Source of the DNA: Allobosea sp. Root381
GTDB taxonomy: Bacteria > Pseudomonadota > Alphaproteobacteria > Rhizobiales > Beijerinckiaceae
DNA length: 64,000 nucleotides
Direction of reading: 5' to 3'
Assembly (NCBI RefSeq): GCF_001429395.1
Contig: NZ_LMJT01000041.1
Location: 154,387 to 218,386 of the forward strand
Under the pieces are notes generated by a model. It was not told the origin of the DNA. It made no database searches and saw only the letters and a program-made list of their open reading frames with translations. This document shows, piece after piece, positions 26,329 to 34,993 of this stretch. The position numbers and the translations under genes are program-made. Each line of letters opens with the position of its first letter. Position 1 is the first letter of the stretch.

Positions 26329-28971
26329 ATGAGCGGCGTCAACGATATCCGGTCCACCTTCCTCGACTACTTCAAGGGCCAGGGCCATGAGGTGGTGCCG
26401 TCGAGCCCGCTCGTGCCGCGCAACGACCCGACGCTGATGTTCGCCAATTCGGGCATGGTGCAGTTCAAGAACGTCTTCACCGGGCAGGAGAAGCGGCCTT
26501 ACGTTCGCGCCACTACGGCGCAGAAATGCGTCCGCGCCGGCGGCAAGCACAATGATCTCGACAATGTCGGCTACACGGCGCGCCACCACACCTTCTTCGA
26601 GATGCTGGGGAACTTCTCCTTCGGCGACTATTTCAAGGAACAGGCGATCACGCACGCCTGGACGCTGGTCACGCGCGAATACGGCCTGCCCAAGGAAAAG
26701 CTGACCGTCACGGTCTATTCCGAGGATGACGAGGCGCACGCGCTCTGGAAGAAGATCGCCGGCCTCTCCGACAGCAAGATCATCCGCATTCCGACCTCGG
26801 ACAATTTCTGGCGCATGGGCGATACCGGCCCCTGCGGCCCCTGCTCCGAGATCTTCTACGACCATGGCGACCACATCCCTGGCGGCCCGCCCGGCTCGCC
26901 CGACGAGGACGGCGACCGCTTCATCGAGATCTGGAATCTCGTCTTCATGCAGTACGAGGAGGCGGCCGGCGGCATCCGAACCGATCTGCCGCGCCCCTCG
27001 ATCGACACCGGCATGGGCCTCGAGCGCATCGCCGCCGTGCTCCAGGGCACGCATGACAACTACGCGATCGACCTCTTCGCCGCGCTGATCTCCGCGATCG
27101 CCGACATGACCTCGGTCGCCTCCGACGGCCCGATGAAGGCGAGCCATCGCGTCATCGCCGACCATCTGCGCTGCTCGGCCTTCCTGATCGCCGACGGTGT
27201 ACTGCCCTCGAACGAGGGCCGCGGCTATGTGCTGCGCCGGATCATGCGCCGCGGCATGCGCCATGCCCAGTTGCTCGGCGCGAAGGAGCCGCTGCTGCAC
27301 CGGCTGGTTCCGGTGCTGACGCGCGAGATGGGCCGGGCCTATCCCGAGCTGCTGCGGGCCGAGGCCCTGATCACCGAGACGCTGCAGCTTGAGGAAACCC
27401 GCTTCCGCACCACGCTGGCGCGCGGCCTCACCCTGCTTGACGACGCCTCGAAGGATCTGGTCTCCGGCCAGAGCCTGAAGGGCGACGTCGCCTTCACCCT
27501 CTACGACACCTATGGCTTCCCGCTCGACCTGACGCAGGATGCGCTACGCGCCCGCAACATCGGCGTCGATACCGAAGGCTTCGACGCCGCCATGCAGCAG
27601 CAGAAGGCCAAGGCGCGCGCGGCCTGGGCCGGCACCGGCGAGGCGGCGACCGAGAAGCTCTGGTTCCCGCTGAAGGAACGCGTCGGCGCGACCGAGTTCC
27701 TCGGCTACGACACCGAGACCGCCGAGGGCGTGGTCACCGCCCTGATCCGCGACAACGCCGAGGTCGAGACGCTCAAGGAGGGCGAGAGCGGCTTCGTCAT
27801 CGTCAACCAGACGCCCTTCTACGGCGAATCCGGCGGCCAGATCGGCGACGCCGGCACGATTCGCGCGGCGGGCACGGTCGTCGCGGTCAGCGACGTCCAG
27901 AAGAAGCTCGGCGACGTCTTCGCCCATGCCGTCACGGTCAAGCAGGGCGAGTTGAAGCGCGGCGCGGCGGTCGAGCTTTCGGTCGATCACGACCGCCGCA
28001 GCGCGATCCGTGCCAACCATTCGGCGACGCATCTGCTGCACGAGGCGCTGCGTCTCGTGCTCGGCGATCATGTCGCGCAGAAGGGCTCGCTGGTCTCGCC
28101 AGACCGCCTGCGCTTCGACTTCTCGCATCCCAAGCCGATCACGGACGAGGAACTGCGCGAGGTCGAGGAGATCGCCAACGCGATCGTGCTCAGGAACGAG
28201 CCGGTGGCGACCCGCCTGATGAGCGTCGACGAGGCGATCGCCTCCGGCGCCCGCGCGCTCTTTGGGGAGAAATACGGCGACGAGGTTCGCGTCGTCTCGA
28301 TGGGGACCAATCCGGCGGGCAAGACCTTCTCGGTCGAGCTCTGCGGCGGCACCCATGCGTCGCGCACCGGCGATATCGGTCTCGTCAGCGTGCTCGGCGA
28401 GGGCGCGGTCGCGGCCGGCGTGCGCCGGCTCGAGGCAATGACCGGCAACGGCGCCCGCCTGCGCCTCAACCAGGAGTCGCGCCTGCTCGACGGGCTGGCG
28501 AGCCTGCTCAAGGTTCCCGCAGCCGAGGCCGGCAACCGCCTGACCGCGCTGCTCGACGAGCGCCGCAAGCTCGAGCGCGAGCTCAGCGACGCGCGCAAGA
28601 AGCTCGCCATGGGCGGCGGTGGCGCGGCCGAGGAGCCGATCCAGGACATCGCCGGCGCAAAACTGCTCGCCCGCGCCGTCACCGGCATCGAGATGAAGGA
28701 CCTGAAGAGCCTCGCCGACGAGGCCAAGGCCCGCGTCGGCTCCGGCGTCGTCGCCATCGTCAGCGTCGCCGAGGATGGCAAGGCCGGCGTGGTGGTCGGC
28801 GTCACGCCGGACCTGACCGAGCGCTTCGATGCGGTCACGCTGGTGCGTGCGGCCTCCGAGCAGCTCGGCGGCAAGGGCGGCGGCGGCCGCCGCGACATGG
28901 CCCAGGCCGGCGGGCCGGACGGCAGCAAGGCGCAGGCCGCGCTCGACGCCGTCGCGGCCGCGATGGGCTGA
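26329..28971 (+). CDS. alaS: Alanine--tRNA ligase
   Basis: 880 aa, full length for bacterial AlaRS. The class II catalytic core begins MSGVNDIRSTFLDYFKGQGHEVVPSSPLVPRNDPTLMFANSGMVQFK; motif 2/3 regions RATTAQKCVRAGGKHNDLDNVG and DTGMGLERIAAVLQG follow. The editing domain has NHSATHLLHEALR (HxxxH) and the zinc-related CGGTHASRTGDIG. The C-terminal DHHA1/C-Ala ends KGGGGRRDMAQAGGPDG. It charges tRNA-Ala. Its TGA overlaps the next ATG by one base. Confidence 0.98.
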   Translation: MSGVNDIRSTFLDYFKGQGHEVVPSSPLVPRNDPTLMFANSGMVQFKNVFTGQEKRPYVRATTAQKCVRAGGKHNDLDNVGYTARHHTFFEMLGNFSFGDYFKEQAITHAWTLVTREYGLPKEKLTVTVYSEDDEAHALWKKIAGLSDSKIIRIPTSDNFWRMGDTGPCGPCSEIFYDHGDHIPGGPPGSPDEDGDRFIEIWNLVFMQYEEAAGGIRTDLPRPSIDTGMGLERIAAVLQGTHDNYAIDLFAALISAIADMTSVASDGPMKASHRVIADHLRCSAFLIADGVLPSNEGRGYVLRRIMRRGMRHAQLLGAKEPLLHRLVPVLTREMGRAYPELLRAEALITETLQLEETRFRTTLARGLTLLDDASKDLVSGQSLKGDVAFTLYDTYGFPLDLTQDALRARNIGVDTEGFDAAMQQQKAKARAAWAGTGEAATEKLWFPLKERVGATEFLGYDTETAEGVVTALIRDNAEVETLKEGESGFVIVNQTPFYGESGGQIGDAGTIRAAGTVVAVSDVQKKLGDVFAHAVTVKQGELKRGAAVELSVDHDRRSAIRANHSATHLLHEALRLVLGDHVAQKGSLVSPDRLRFDFSHPKPITDEELREVEEIANAIVLRNEPVATRLMSVDEAIASGARALFGEKYGDEVRVVSMGTNPAGKTFSVELCGGTHASRTGDIGLVSVLGEGAVAAGVRRLEAMTGNGARLRLNQESRLLDGLASLLKVPAAEAGNRLTALLDERRKLERELSDARKKLAMGGGGAAEEPIQDIAGAKLLARAVTGIEMKDLKSLADEAKARVGSGVVAIVSVAEDGKAGVVVGVTPDLTERFDAVTLVRAASEQLGGKGGGGRRDMAQAGGPDGSKAQAALDAVAAAMG

Positions 28972-29627
28972 TGGCGACCGGCGGGAAACGCCTCAGCGGC
29001 GCCCTCTCCCGTCGCGCCCTGCTTCTCGCAGCCGGGCTCGCGCCGGCGCTGGCTGTGGCGCAACCGAAGAAGCCGCCGGCGCCTCGCAGCGAGGGGCCGG
29101 CTCTCTCGACGGCGCGCAGCATCGTCGCCGGCGCCCCGCTCAGCGTCTTCCTCACCCGCGCGCCGGCCGGATCGCGGCTGGCCATTGCGCGCCCCGACGA
29201 CCCGCCTCACACCGCCATCGTCGTCGTCGAGGCGCGGACTTCGGTCGCATCCCTCCCAACGCCCGGCGTTGCCGGCGCCTACGAGCTGCGCCTGACGGTC
29301 GAGAAGGACGGCGCCCCCGCCATCCTGCTGCGCCAGCCGCTGGAAACGACCGAGCCAAGCGCGACGCTGGCAGCGCCGGAGCGCGTCGGCCGCGGCCAGG
29401 CGCTGCCAGTCCGTGGGATCGGCCCTAATGGCGAGCAGGACCGCGTGGTGCTGCTAGCGCCGGACGCACCGCTCGATGCCGAAGGACCGCGCTTCTTTCC
29501 GGCCGAGAATGCGGAGGCGACGCTGGAGGCGCCCGAGGCGCCCGGCCTTTACGAATTGCGCTATGTTCTGAACGCTCCGGTCAGCGGCCTGCGCATCATC
29601 GCGCGCCGCCCCTTGCGGGTAGAGTGA
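28971..29627 (+). CDS. Exported protein with two Ig-like repeat modules
   Basis: 218 aa; the ATG shares its A with the alaS stop, so it is probably co-translated. A twin-arginine-like N-terminus (SRRALLLAAGLAPALAVA) precedes two beta modules, each ending in a similar signature: GVAGAYELRLTVEKDG (about 80-110) and EAPGLYELRYVLNAP (about 185-205). This module type is also found attached to von Willebrand proteins in Rhizobiales. Function unknown. The operon-like link to alaS may only reflect compact packing. Confidence 0.65.
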   Translation: MATGGKRLSGALSRRALLLAAGLAPALAVAQPKKPPAPRSEGPALSTARSIVAGAPLSVFLTRAPAGSRLAIARPDDPPHTAIVVVEARTSVASLPTPGVAGAYELRLTVEKDGAPAILLRQPLETTEPSATLAAPERVGRGQALPVRGIGPNGEQDRVVLLAPDAPLDAEGPRFFPAENAEATLEAPEAPGLYELRYVLNAPVSGLRIIARRPLRVE

Positions 29628-29651
29628 GGCGCAAGCCCGCCCTCGCCGAAC

Positions 29652-29695
29652 CATCGGCCCGAAAAGCGGCATGCGGTTTTCGGGCAGAGCCGATG
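29652..29695. repeat. Palindromic repeat, family C copy 2
   Basis: Palindrome with CATCGG / CCGATG outer arms and the CCGAAAAGC / GCGGTTTTCGG core of family C. It lies between the Ig-like gene and the cupin gene, and covers the upstream part of the cupin reading frame. Confidence 0.85.
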
Positions 29696-29775
29696 CGAGA
29701 TCATCGGGTTGCTTGCCTCCCGAGGCAGCCGCAATAGTGCCGGGCCGGATCGAGCCGGCCAGGAGACAGTTGCCC

Positions 29776-30072
29776 ATGCCTTTCGAATGTACGGTCCCCG
29801 CCGTCGCCACGCTGCTCACCGAAGACGCGAAGGCCAAGATCACGCGCTGGGATTTCGAGCCCGGCGCGACGACGGGCTGGCACGAGCACGGCATGGACTA
29901 TGCAGTCGTGATCATGAGCGATGCGCGCATGGCCTACGAGGTCGACGGTGTCGTCACCGAGACCGAGGTCAAGACCGGCCAGAGCTATATCCGCCCGGCC
30001 GGCGTGAAGCACGACGTGAAGAACGCCGGCGACACGCATCTGACCTTCATCGAGATCGAGATGAAGCGCTGA
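29776..30072 (+). CDS. Small single-domain cupin protein
   Basis: 98 aa from ATG 29776 with AGGAGA (29761-29766) 9 nt upstream. Cupin motif 1 is seen as WDFEPGATTGWHEHGMDYAVVIMSDARMAYEVDG (His-x-His metal ligands) and motif 2 as KTGQSYIRPAGVKHDVKNAG. Single-domain cupins of this size bind a metal and may be dioxygenases, isomerases or sensors; the substrate is not inferable. No operon partner. Confidence 0.82.
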   Translation: MPFECTVPAVATLLTEDAKAKITRWDFEPGATTGWHEHGMDYAVVIMSDARMAYEVDGVVTETEVKTGQSYIRPAGVKHDVKNAGDTHLTFIEIEMKR

Positions 30073-30096
30073 GCGGGCCAGCACAAGGCGCGAGGA

Positions 30097-30250
30097 CCCC
30101 CTCTCCTGTGAGGAGAGGTGTAGGGGTGAGGTGTCGGCCGTTCGCCCAGTAGGCCGCCCCCTCCGGTTTGGTTGCGCAGCGACCGCCTCACGGCAAATTC
30201 GGTAAGCGGCCTACCCCTCACCTTGCCCTCTCCCTCCGGGAGAGGGTTCC
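30097..30250. repeat. Nested inverted repeat element (family D), about 150 nt
   Basis: Two hairpin-forming ends, CCTCTCC-TGTGA-GGAGAGG (left) and CCCTCTCC-CTCC-GGGAGAGGG (right), flank long imperfect inverted arms. The GTAGGGGTGAGGTG segment near 30120 pairs with CCTACCCCTCACC near 30210, with an inner AGGCCGC / GCGGCCT pair. No coding potential. It looks like a MITE-like or REP-composite intergenic element downstream of the cupin gene. Confidence 0.65.
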
Positions 30251-30285
30251 CCGCGCTGCCCGAGCTCCCCCAGCGACCTGCCACG

Positions 30286-30312
30286 AAAAAGCCCGGCCTT
30301 TCGGCCGGGCTT
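30286..30312 (-). terminator. Rho-independent terminator of icd
   Basis: Perfect 10-bp stem AAGCCCGGCC (30289-30298) / GGCCGGGCTT (30303-30312) with a 4-nt loop. The T-tract follows on the minus strand, 32 nt after the icd stop. Confidence 0.88.
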
Positions 30313-30344
30313 CCGCATTCATCGCAACGCCGGAACGCCTGAAA

Positions 30345-31559
30345 TCAGGCGGCCATCGCCTTGCGCATGTTCTCGCTGACCTTCTCGAGGAAGCCCGTGG
30401 TCGAGAGCCACTTCTGGTCGGCGCCGACCAGCAAGGCGAGGTCCTTGGTCATGTCGCCGGCCTCGACCGTGTCGACCGTGACCTTCTCGAGCAGCGCGGC
30501 GAACTTGGCGAGCTCCTCGTTGCCGTCGAGCTTGGCGCGGTGGCTGAGGCCACGGGTCCAGGCGAAGATCGAGGCGATCGAGTTGGTCGAGGTCTCCTTG
30601 CCCTTCTGGTGTTCGCGATAGTGGCGGGTCACCGTGCCGTGCGCGGCCTCGGCCTCGACGGTCTTGCCGTCCGGCGTCATCAGCACCGAGGTCATCAGGC
30701 CGAGCGAGCCAAAACCCTGCGCCACGGTGTCGGACTGCACGTCGCCATCGTAGTTCTTGCAGGCCCAGACATAGCCGCCGGACCACTTCATGGCGGACGC
30801 GACCATATCGTCGATCAGGCGGTGCTCATAGGTGATGCCGAGCTTGTCGAACTCGGCCTTGAACTCGGCCTGGTAGATCTCCTCGAAGATGTCCTTGAAG
30901 CGCCCGTCATAGGTCTTGAGGATGGTATTCTTGGTCGAGAGATAGACCGGGTACTTGCGGATCAGGCCGTAGTTCAGCGAGGCGCGGGCGAAGTCGCGGA
31001 TCGAGTCGTCGAGGTTGTACATCGCCATGGCGACGCCGGCCTCGGGAGCCTTGAAGACCTCCTTCTCGATGACGTTGCCGTCCTCGCCGACGAACTTGAT
31101 CGAGAGCGTGCCCTTGCCGGGGAACTTGAAGTCGGTGGCGCGATACTGGTCGCCATAGGCGTGGCGGCCGATCACGATCGGCTGGGTCCAGCCCGGCACG
31201 AGGCGCGGGACGTTCTTGCAGATGATCGGCTCGCGGAAGATGACGCCGCCGAGGATGTTGCGGATCGTGCCGTTCGGCGACTTCCACATCGACTTGAGGT
31301 TGAACTCCTTCACGCGGCCCTCGTCCGGCGTGATGGTGGCGCACTTCACGGCGACGCCGTGCTTCTTCGTCGCGTTGGCGGCATCGATGGTGACCTGGTC
31401 GTCGGTCGCGTCGCGGTTCTCGACCGAGAGATCGTAATAGTCGAGCTCGAGGTCGAGATAGGGGAAGATCAGCGTGTCCTTGATCTTCTGCCAGATGATG
31501 CGGGTCATCTCGTCGCCGTCCATATCGACGACCGGGTTGGCGACCTTGATCTTGCTCAT
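30345..31559 (-). CDS. icd: NADP-dependent isocitrate dehydrogenase
   Basis: 404 aa from ATG 31559 (MSKIKVANPVVDMDGDEMTRIIWQKIKD), with AGGGG about 9 nt upstream; the frame runs on to 31835 without family similarity. It is the homodimeric, eukaryote-like subfamily (SPNGTIRNILGGVIFREPIICKNVPRLVPGW; RHAYGDQYRATDF; YDGDVQSDTVAQGFGSLGLMTSVL; EAAHGTVTRHYREHQKG) rather than the E. coli type. It converts isocitrate to 2-oxoglutarate in the TCA cycle and supplies NADPH. Single-gene unit with its own terminator. Confidence 0.98.
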   Translation of the reverse strand: MSKIKVANPVVDMDGDEMTRIIWQKIKDTLIFPYLDLELDYYDLSVENRDATDDQVTIDAANATKKHGVAVKCATITPDEGRVKEFNLKSMWKSPNGTIRNILGGVIFREPIICKNVPRLVPGWTQPIVIGRHAYGDQYRATDFKFPGKGTLSIKFVGEDGNVIEKEVFKAPEAGVAMAMYNLDDSIRDFARASLNYGLIRKYPVYLSTKNTILKTYDGRFKDIFEEIYQAEFKAEFDKLGITYEHRLIDDMVASAMKWSGGYVWACKNYDGDVQSDTVAQGFGSLGLMTSVLMTPDGKTVEAEAAHGTVTRHYREHQKGKETSTNSIASIFAWTRGLSHRAKLDGNEELAKFAALLEKVTVDTVEAGDMTKDLALLVGADQKWLSTTGFLEKVSENMRKAMAA

Positions 31560-31635
31560 GTGAACGACCCCTGCTGACAGATTGGAACGTTTCCGGCCTG
31601 CAGCGCAGCGGCCGCAGGCGGTTGCGCGCTTCCTA

Positions 31636-31684
31636 GAGCATAGGGCCGAAAAGTGGAATGCACTTTTCGGATCAATTCGATGCT
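31636..31684. repeat. Palindromic repeat, family C copy 3
   Basis: GAGCAT ... ATGCT outer arms with the CCGAAAAGTG / CACTTTTCGG core, in the icd / exported-protein divergent region. It overlaps the first codons of the longest reading frame of the gene to its right, so that gene probably starts later. Confidence 0.85.
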
Positions 31685-31739
31685 GAAGCCGCCGCGAAGG
31701 ACGGGCAGCTTTCGGGCAAAGAGCATAGGCGCGACGCAG

Positions 31740-32657
31740 ATGTCTGTTGCAGTGCCGCAAAAAGGTCAGCTTCCCGGTGCATCCTGCATCGCTCGCCGCC
31801 GTCGCAACGGGACGACCGCCTTGCCTTACCTTCATCCGCCATCCGTCTCACGCCCCCTCGGGCGGGCCGGGCTCATCCTGATGCTTCTTGCCGGCTCTCC
31901 GGCGAGCGCGCGAGCCGAACAGGCCTTGCCTGCCAGGGCGGACGACGCGGCCGCCTTCGACGACAGCGAAACCCGGCTCTTCGCGCCAATTCCACGCTGG
32001 GAGGCCCCGCCGCCGCCCGTCGACGCCGTCCTCGCGACGCCGAGCTTCCTCGCCCCCACGCTCGACAAGCAGGGCGCGGCCCGCAGCCGGGCGGTCCAGA
32101 ACGGCCTGGCCCGGCCCGCCATCAACGCCACGCCCATCCGCCGTGGCCTCGCCTCAACGCCATCGCGACTGCCCTCGGCCAGCGAACGTGCCGTCGGCAT
32201 GCGGCTCGGTGCCGAGCAGCTTTCGCTCTCGACCGCGATCGTCACCGGCCAGGGCGGCTGGCAGCGCAACGACACGCGCCTCGACTGGAACGTCGCGCGC
32301 GGAGCGACCTCCGACAGCGACCTCCGCTGGAGCGCCGGCACAGGCGGCAATGTCCAGGCTTCCGGATCGGCTGAGCAGAATGCGCAGGCCGTGTTGGGTT
32401 ATCGGCTGCAACCGCTCGACATCGTCACCCTGACCACCGAGATCGCGCTGGCCGGCACCTACAACTTCGCGGCCGATAACGGGCTCTCCTCCAGCATGAC
32501 GCCGCGTGTGAAAGTGGTCGCCGACCTGACGCAGCCGCTCTCGACTCCGTGGCGCACCACCCTCGACCTCGGTGTCGGCCGGGAGGTCTCGCTCTCCGGC
32601 AACAGCCTCCACACCAACGCCTCGGCCCTGCTGCGTCTGGAACTGCCGACGCCCTGA
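31740..32657 (+). CDS. Exported protein of unknown function, possibly outer-membrane beta-type
   Basis: 305 aa from ATG 31740; an earlier in-frame ATG at 31653 lies in a family C repeat and is not preferred. A hydrophobic segment (LGRAGLILMLLAGSPASARA) sits about 45 residues in, which suggests that a still later start may be used. The C-terminal half has alternating strands ending in aromatic or hydrophobic residues (GWQRNDTRLDWNVARG, LGYRLQPLDIVTLTTEIALAGTYNF, WRTTLDLGVGREVSLSGNSLHTNASALLRLEL), suggestive of an outer-membrane or beta-sandwich protein. No family recognised. Confidence 0.55.
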   Translation: MSVAVPQKGQLPGASCIARRRRNGTTALPYLHPPSVSRPLGRAGLILMLLAGSPASARAEQALPARADDAAAFDDSETRLFAPIPRWEAPPPPVDAVLATPSFLAPTLDKQGAARSRAVQNGLARPAINATPIRRGLASTPSRLPSASERAVGMRLGAEQLSLSTAIVTGQGGWQRNDTRLDWNVARGATSDSDLRWSAGTGGNVQASGSAEQNAQAVLGYRLQPLDIVTLTTEIALAGTYNFAADNGLSSSMTPRVKVVADLTQPLSTPWRTTLDLGVGREVSLSGNSLHTNASALLRLELPTP

Positions 32658-32703
32658 CGGCACCTCCCTTCCCGTCGCTGCGGCGCGCCGGTATGGTCGC
32701 GCC

Positions 32704-33438
32704 ATGACTGAAGCCTCTTCCAAATTCGCCCTCGTCACCGGTGGCACCCGCGGCATCGGCCAAGGCGCCGCCCTCGCGCTCGCAGCGGCCGGCTACGACG
32801 TTCTCGCCACCGGGCTGACGGTGGAGGAGGTCGCGGCCTCCCCGCCCCATCCCGCGATTCGCCATGCGAGGCTCGACGTTACGCGCGATGACGAGGTTGC
32901 GGCGATCGTCACGACATGCCCGCGGCTGGATGCGCTGGTGAATTGCGCCGGCATGATCCAGCGCGGCGGCAAGGAATTCGAGATCGACGCCTTTCGGCTG
33001 ACCATCGAGGTCAATCTCAACGGCACCATGCGGATGTGCCTCGCCGCCAGGGACAAGCTCGCCGCCAATGGCGACGCCAAGTCCGGCGGCGCGATCGTCA
33101 ACATCGCGTCGATGCTGACCTTCCATGGCTCGCCCTTCGCGCCCGGCTATGCCGCCTCGAAGGGGGCGATCGGCCAGCTGACGAAATCCCTCGCTGCCGC
33201 CTGGGCGCCGGAGGGCATCCGCGTCAACGCCGTGGCGCCGGGTTGGATCGCGACGGAGCTGACGCGGCCTCTGGTCGAGGATGCGCAGCGCTCGGCGCCG
33301 ATCCTCGCCCGCACGCCGATGGGCCGCTGGGGCGAGCCCGGCGATGTCGGCGGCGCCATCGCCTTCCTGCTCTCGGACGCTGCAGCCTTCATCACGGGCA
33401 CGATCCTGCCGGTCGACGGCGGTTATCTCGCCGTCTGA
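32704..33438 (+). CDS. Short-chain dehydrogenase/reductase (classical SDR)
   Basis: 244 aa from ATG 32704. Cofactor loop TGGTRGIGQGAA, NCAG motif (VNCAGMIQRGG), catalytic Ser (NIASM), YxxxK (GYAASKGAIGQLTKSLA) and the C-terminal SDAAAFITGTILPVDGGY typical of FabG-like oxidoreductases. Substrate unknown. It precedes the dihydroxyacetophenone dioxygenase-like cupin by 178 nt containing a family A repeat; a shared catabolic role is possible but not shown. Confidence 0.9.
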   Translation: MTEASSKFALVTGGTRGIGQGAALALAAAGYDVLATGLTVEEVAASPPHPAIRHARLDVTRDDEVAAIVTTCPRLDALVNCAGMIQRGGKEFEIDAFRLTIEVNLNGTMRMCLAARDKLAANGDAKSGGAIVNIASMLTFHGSPFAPGYAASKGAIGQLTKSLAAAWAPEGIRVNAVAPGWIATELTRPLVEDAQRSAPILARTPMGRWGEPGDVGGAIAFLLSDAAAFITGTILPVDGGYLAV

Positions 33439-33500
33439 AATGGCACGTTCGACCAATGACTTGGCGATGTTTTCGGAATCACCCCCGCAAGCCGCCCAGC

Positions 33501-33577
33501 CGTCATTGCGAGCGCAGCGAAGCAATCCAGAAGGGCTTGCTCGACGGCCCCTAGATTGCTTCGCTGCGCTCGCAATA
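33501..33577. repeat. Intergenic palindromic repeat, family A copy 2
   Basis: Two 25-nt arms, 33506-33530 and 33551-33575, complementary at 24 of 25 positions around a 20-nt loop. The left arm begins TTGCGAGCGCAGCGAAGC and matches the copy at 14306-14393. It lies between the SDR and cupin genes on the same strand and would form a strong RNA hairpin if co-transcribed. Confidence 0.9.
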
Positions 33578-33615
33578 CGGACGCATCGACCAGACAAGAA
33601 TCGTGAGGAAATGCC

Positions 33616-34161
33616 ATGAGCACCACCAGCCCGATGCCGGTCGAGGCGACGCAGGAGGAGCGCTGGACGCCCTACCGCCACCCGCAGCCGCAGCACTCGC
33701 CGCCGGAGCTTGTGGTGCCAAACGTCATCCCCGAGGACGACCGCGTCTGGGTGCCGGTCGACGACAATGTCTGGTTCCGCCCCCTGCTCTTCTGCGTGAC
33801 GCGCGGCTACTGGATGAACCTGCTCAAGGTGCGCAAGTCCGGCGTGCTCTCGCGCCATCGCCACCCCCTGCCCGTCCATGGCTATGTGCTGAAGGGCAAG
33901 TGGCGCTATCTCGAGCATGACTGGGTCGCGACCGAGGGCGCCTATGTCTACGAAGCGCCGGGCGAGACCCATACGCTGGTGGTCGATCCCGATGTCGAGG
34001 AGATGATCACCATGTTCCAGGTCAACGGCGCGATGATCTATGTCGATCCGGACGGCAAATGCCTGGGCTATGACGACGTCTTCACCCGGCTGGAGAAATG
34101 CCGCGCGCATTATGCCGGAAACGGGCTCGGTGCCGATTATGTCGAACAGTTCATTCGCTGA
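33616..34161 (+). CDS. Cupin protein, 2,4'-dihydroxyacetophenone dioxygenase-like
   Basis: 181 aa from ATG 33616. The sequence WVPVDDNVWFRPLLFCVTRGYWMNLLKVRKSGVLSRHRHPLPVHGYVLKGKWRYLEHDWVATEGAYVYEAPGETHTL carries a cupin fold with HRHPxPVHG metal ligands and is the pattern of the dihydroxyacetophenone dioxygenase (DAD) family, which cleaves aryl ketones with Fe. Many members have no assigned substrate. Its stop directly abuts that of the convergent DUF1028 gene. Confidence 0.8.
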   Translation: MSTTSPMPVEATQEERWTPYRHPQPQHSPPELVVPNVIPEDDRVWVPVDDNVWFRPLLFCVTRGYWMNLLKVRKSGVLSRHRHPLPVHGYVLKGKWRYLEHDWVATEGAYVYEAPGETHTLVVDPDVEEMITMFQVNGAMIYVDPDGKCLGYDDVFTRLEKCRAHYAGNGLGADYVEQFIR

Positions 34162-34887
34162 TCAGACCGGGTGCCTCGCATTCCATCGGGCCGCGTATTC
34201 CTCGCAGGCGCGATAGGCGATCTCCCGATCCGTCATGCCGGCCGGGTTACGGCGTGACGGGAGAAACGCCTGGAACGGCGCATATCCCTGATGCGCCAGT
34301 CGCCAGAGCCTGCGAAGCTCACGAAGTGGCTCCGCATGATCGTCGACGCGCAGATCGAACGATGCGATCGGCCCTTCGGACCAGATCCGGATTGCGCAGG
34401 ATTGGCGACCGCGCTTGTCGCCACCCGCTCGTTCCCCTGCATCCAGTGCGGCAAGCAGGCGCTCGTCGAAATCCAGCGCCGACGCCTCCTGATAGGCGGC
34501 CAGGGTGGCCTCCACGACCTCGGGACCGGCTAGCATGTTCCCGGCGACAGAAGCGTCTGCGCCACTCACTGAACCCGACCAGGCAAGACAAGCCGAACCC
34601 GTGAAGCAACCTGTTTCGCCGTTGCGGTCGATGATGTGCAGTTGCCGGTAATCCCGCCCTGCGTCCATTTCCGTCAGGTTCGCGATCGTTTCGGCGACGG
34701 AGCACCCTTCCCGCAGCAAGTTCAGGCCATCGATGCCATAAAATGGATTGGCGAAAGCCTGCGTGGCGATCGCCCCGACGCGCCCGGCCCCATGAGGTAC
34801 GATCGATCCGACGGCGAGAGCCCGGGAAGCACAAGCGATTCCCATCGATCCCGATGCGGAGTCTCGTGCGATGATCGACCAAGTCAT
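34162..34887 (-). CDS. DUF1028 family protein (Ntn-hydrolase-like)
   Basis: 241 aa from ATG 34887 (MTWSIIARDSASGSMGIACASRALAVGSIVPHGAGRVGAIATQAFANPFYG), a typical DUF1028 N-terminus. Further family features are GMNLL-like DGLNLLREG, HIIDRNGETGCFTGSAC and GNMLAGPEVVEA. Members are often next to amino-acid or peptide hydrolases and are suspected Ntn-type amidohydrolases; function is unproven. The frame continues upstream without similarity. Confidence 0.88.
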   Translation of the reverse strand: MTWSIIARDSASGSMGIACASRALAVGSIVPHGAGRVGAIATQAFANPFYGIDGLNLLREGCSVAETIANLTEMDAGRDYRQLHIIDRNGETGCFTGSACLAWSGSVSGADASVAGNMLAGPEVVEATLAAYQEASALDFDERLLAALDAGERAGGDKRGRQSCAIRIWSEGPIASFDLRVDDHAEPLRELRRLWRLAHQGYAPFQAFLPSRRNPAGMTDREIAYRACEEYAARWNARHPV

Positions 34888-34993
34888 ATGCGACGCCTCT
34901 GGCGGCAGCCTTTTCAGGCCCGATCGATACCCGTCTAAGGCAAGCCAGATCAGGAGAGAATAGCCATCATCCCAGTGAACGTCAGGCGCATTC

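Noticed and set aside
30097..30250. CRISPR-like repeat array
   Set aside because: The repeats are inverted and nested, not direct and regularly spaced; no cas genes.
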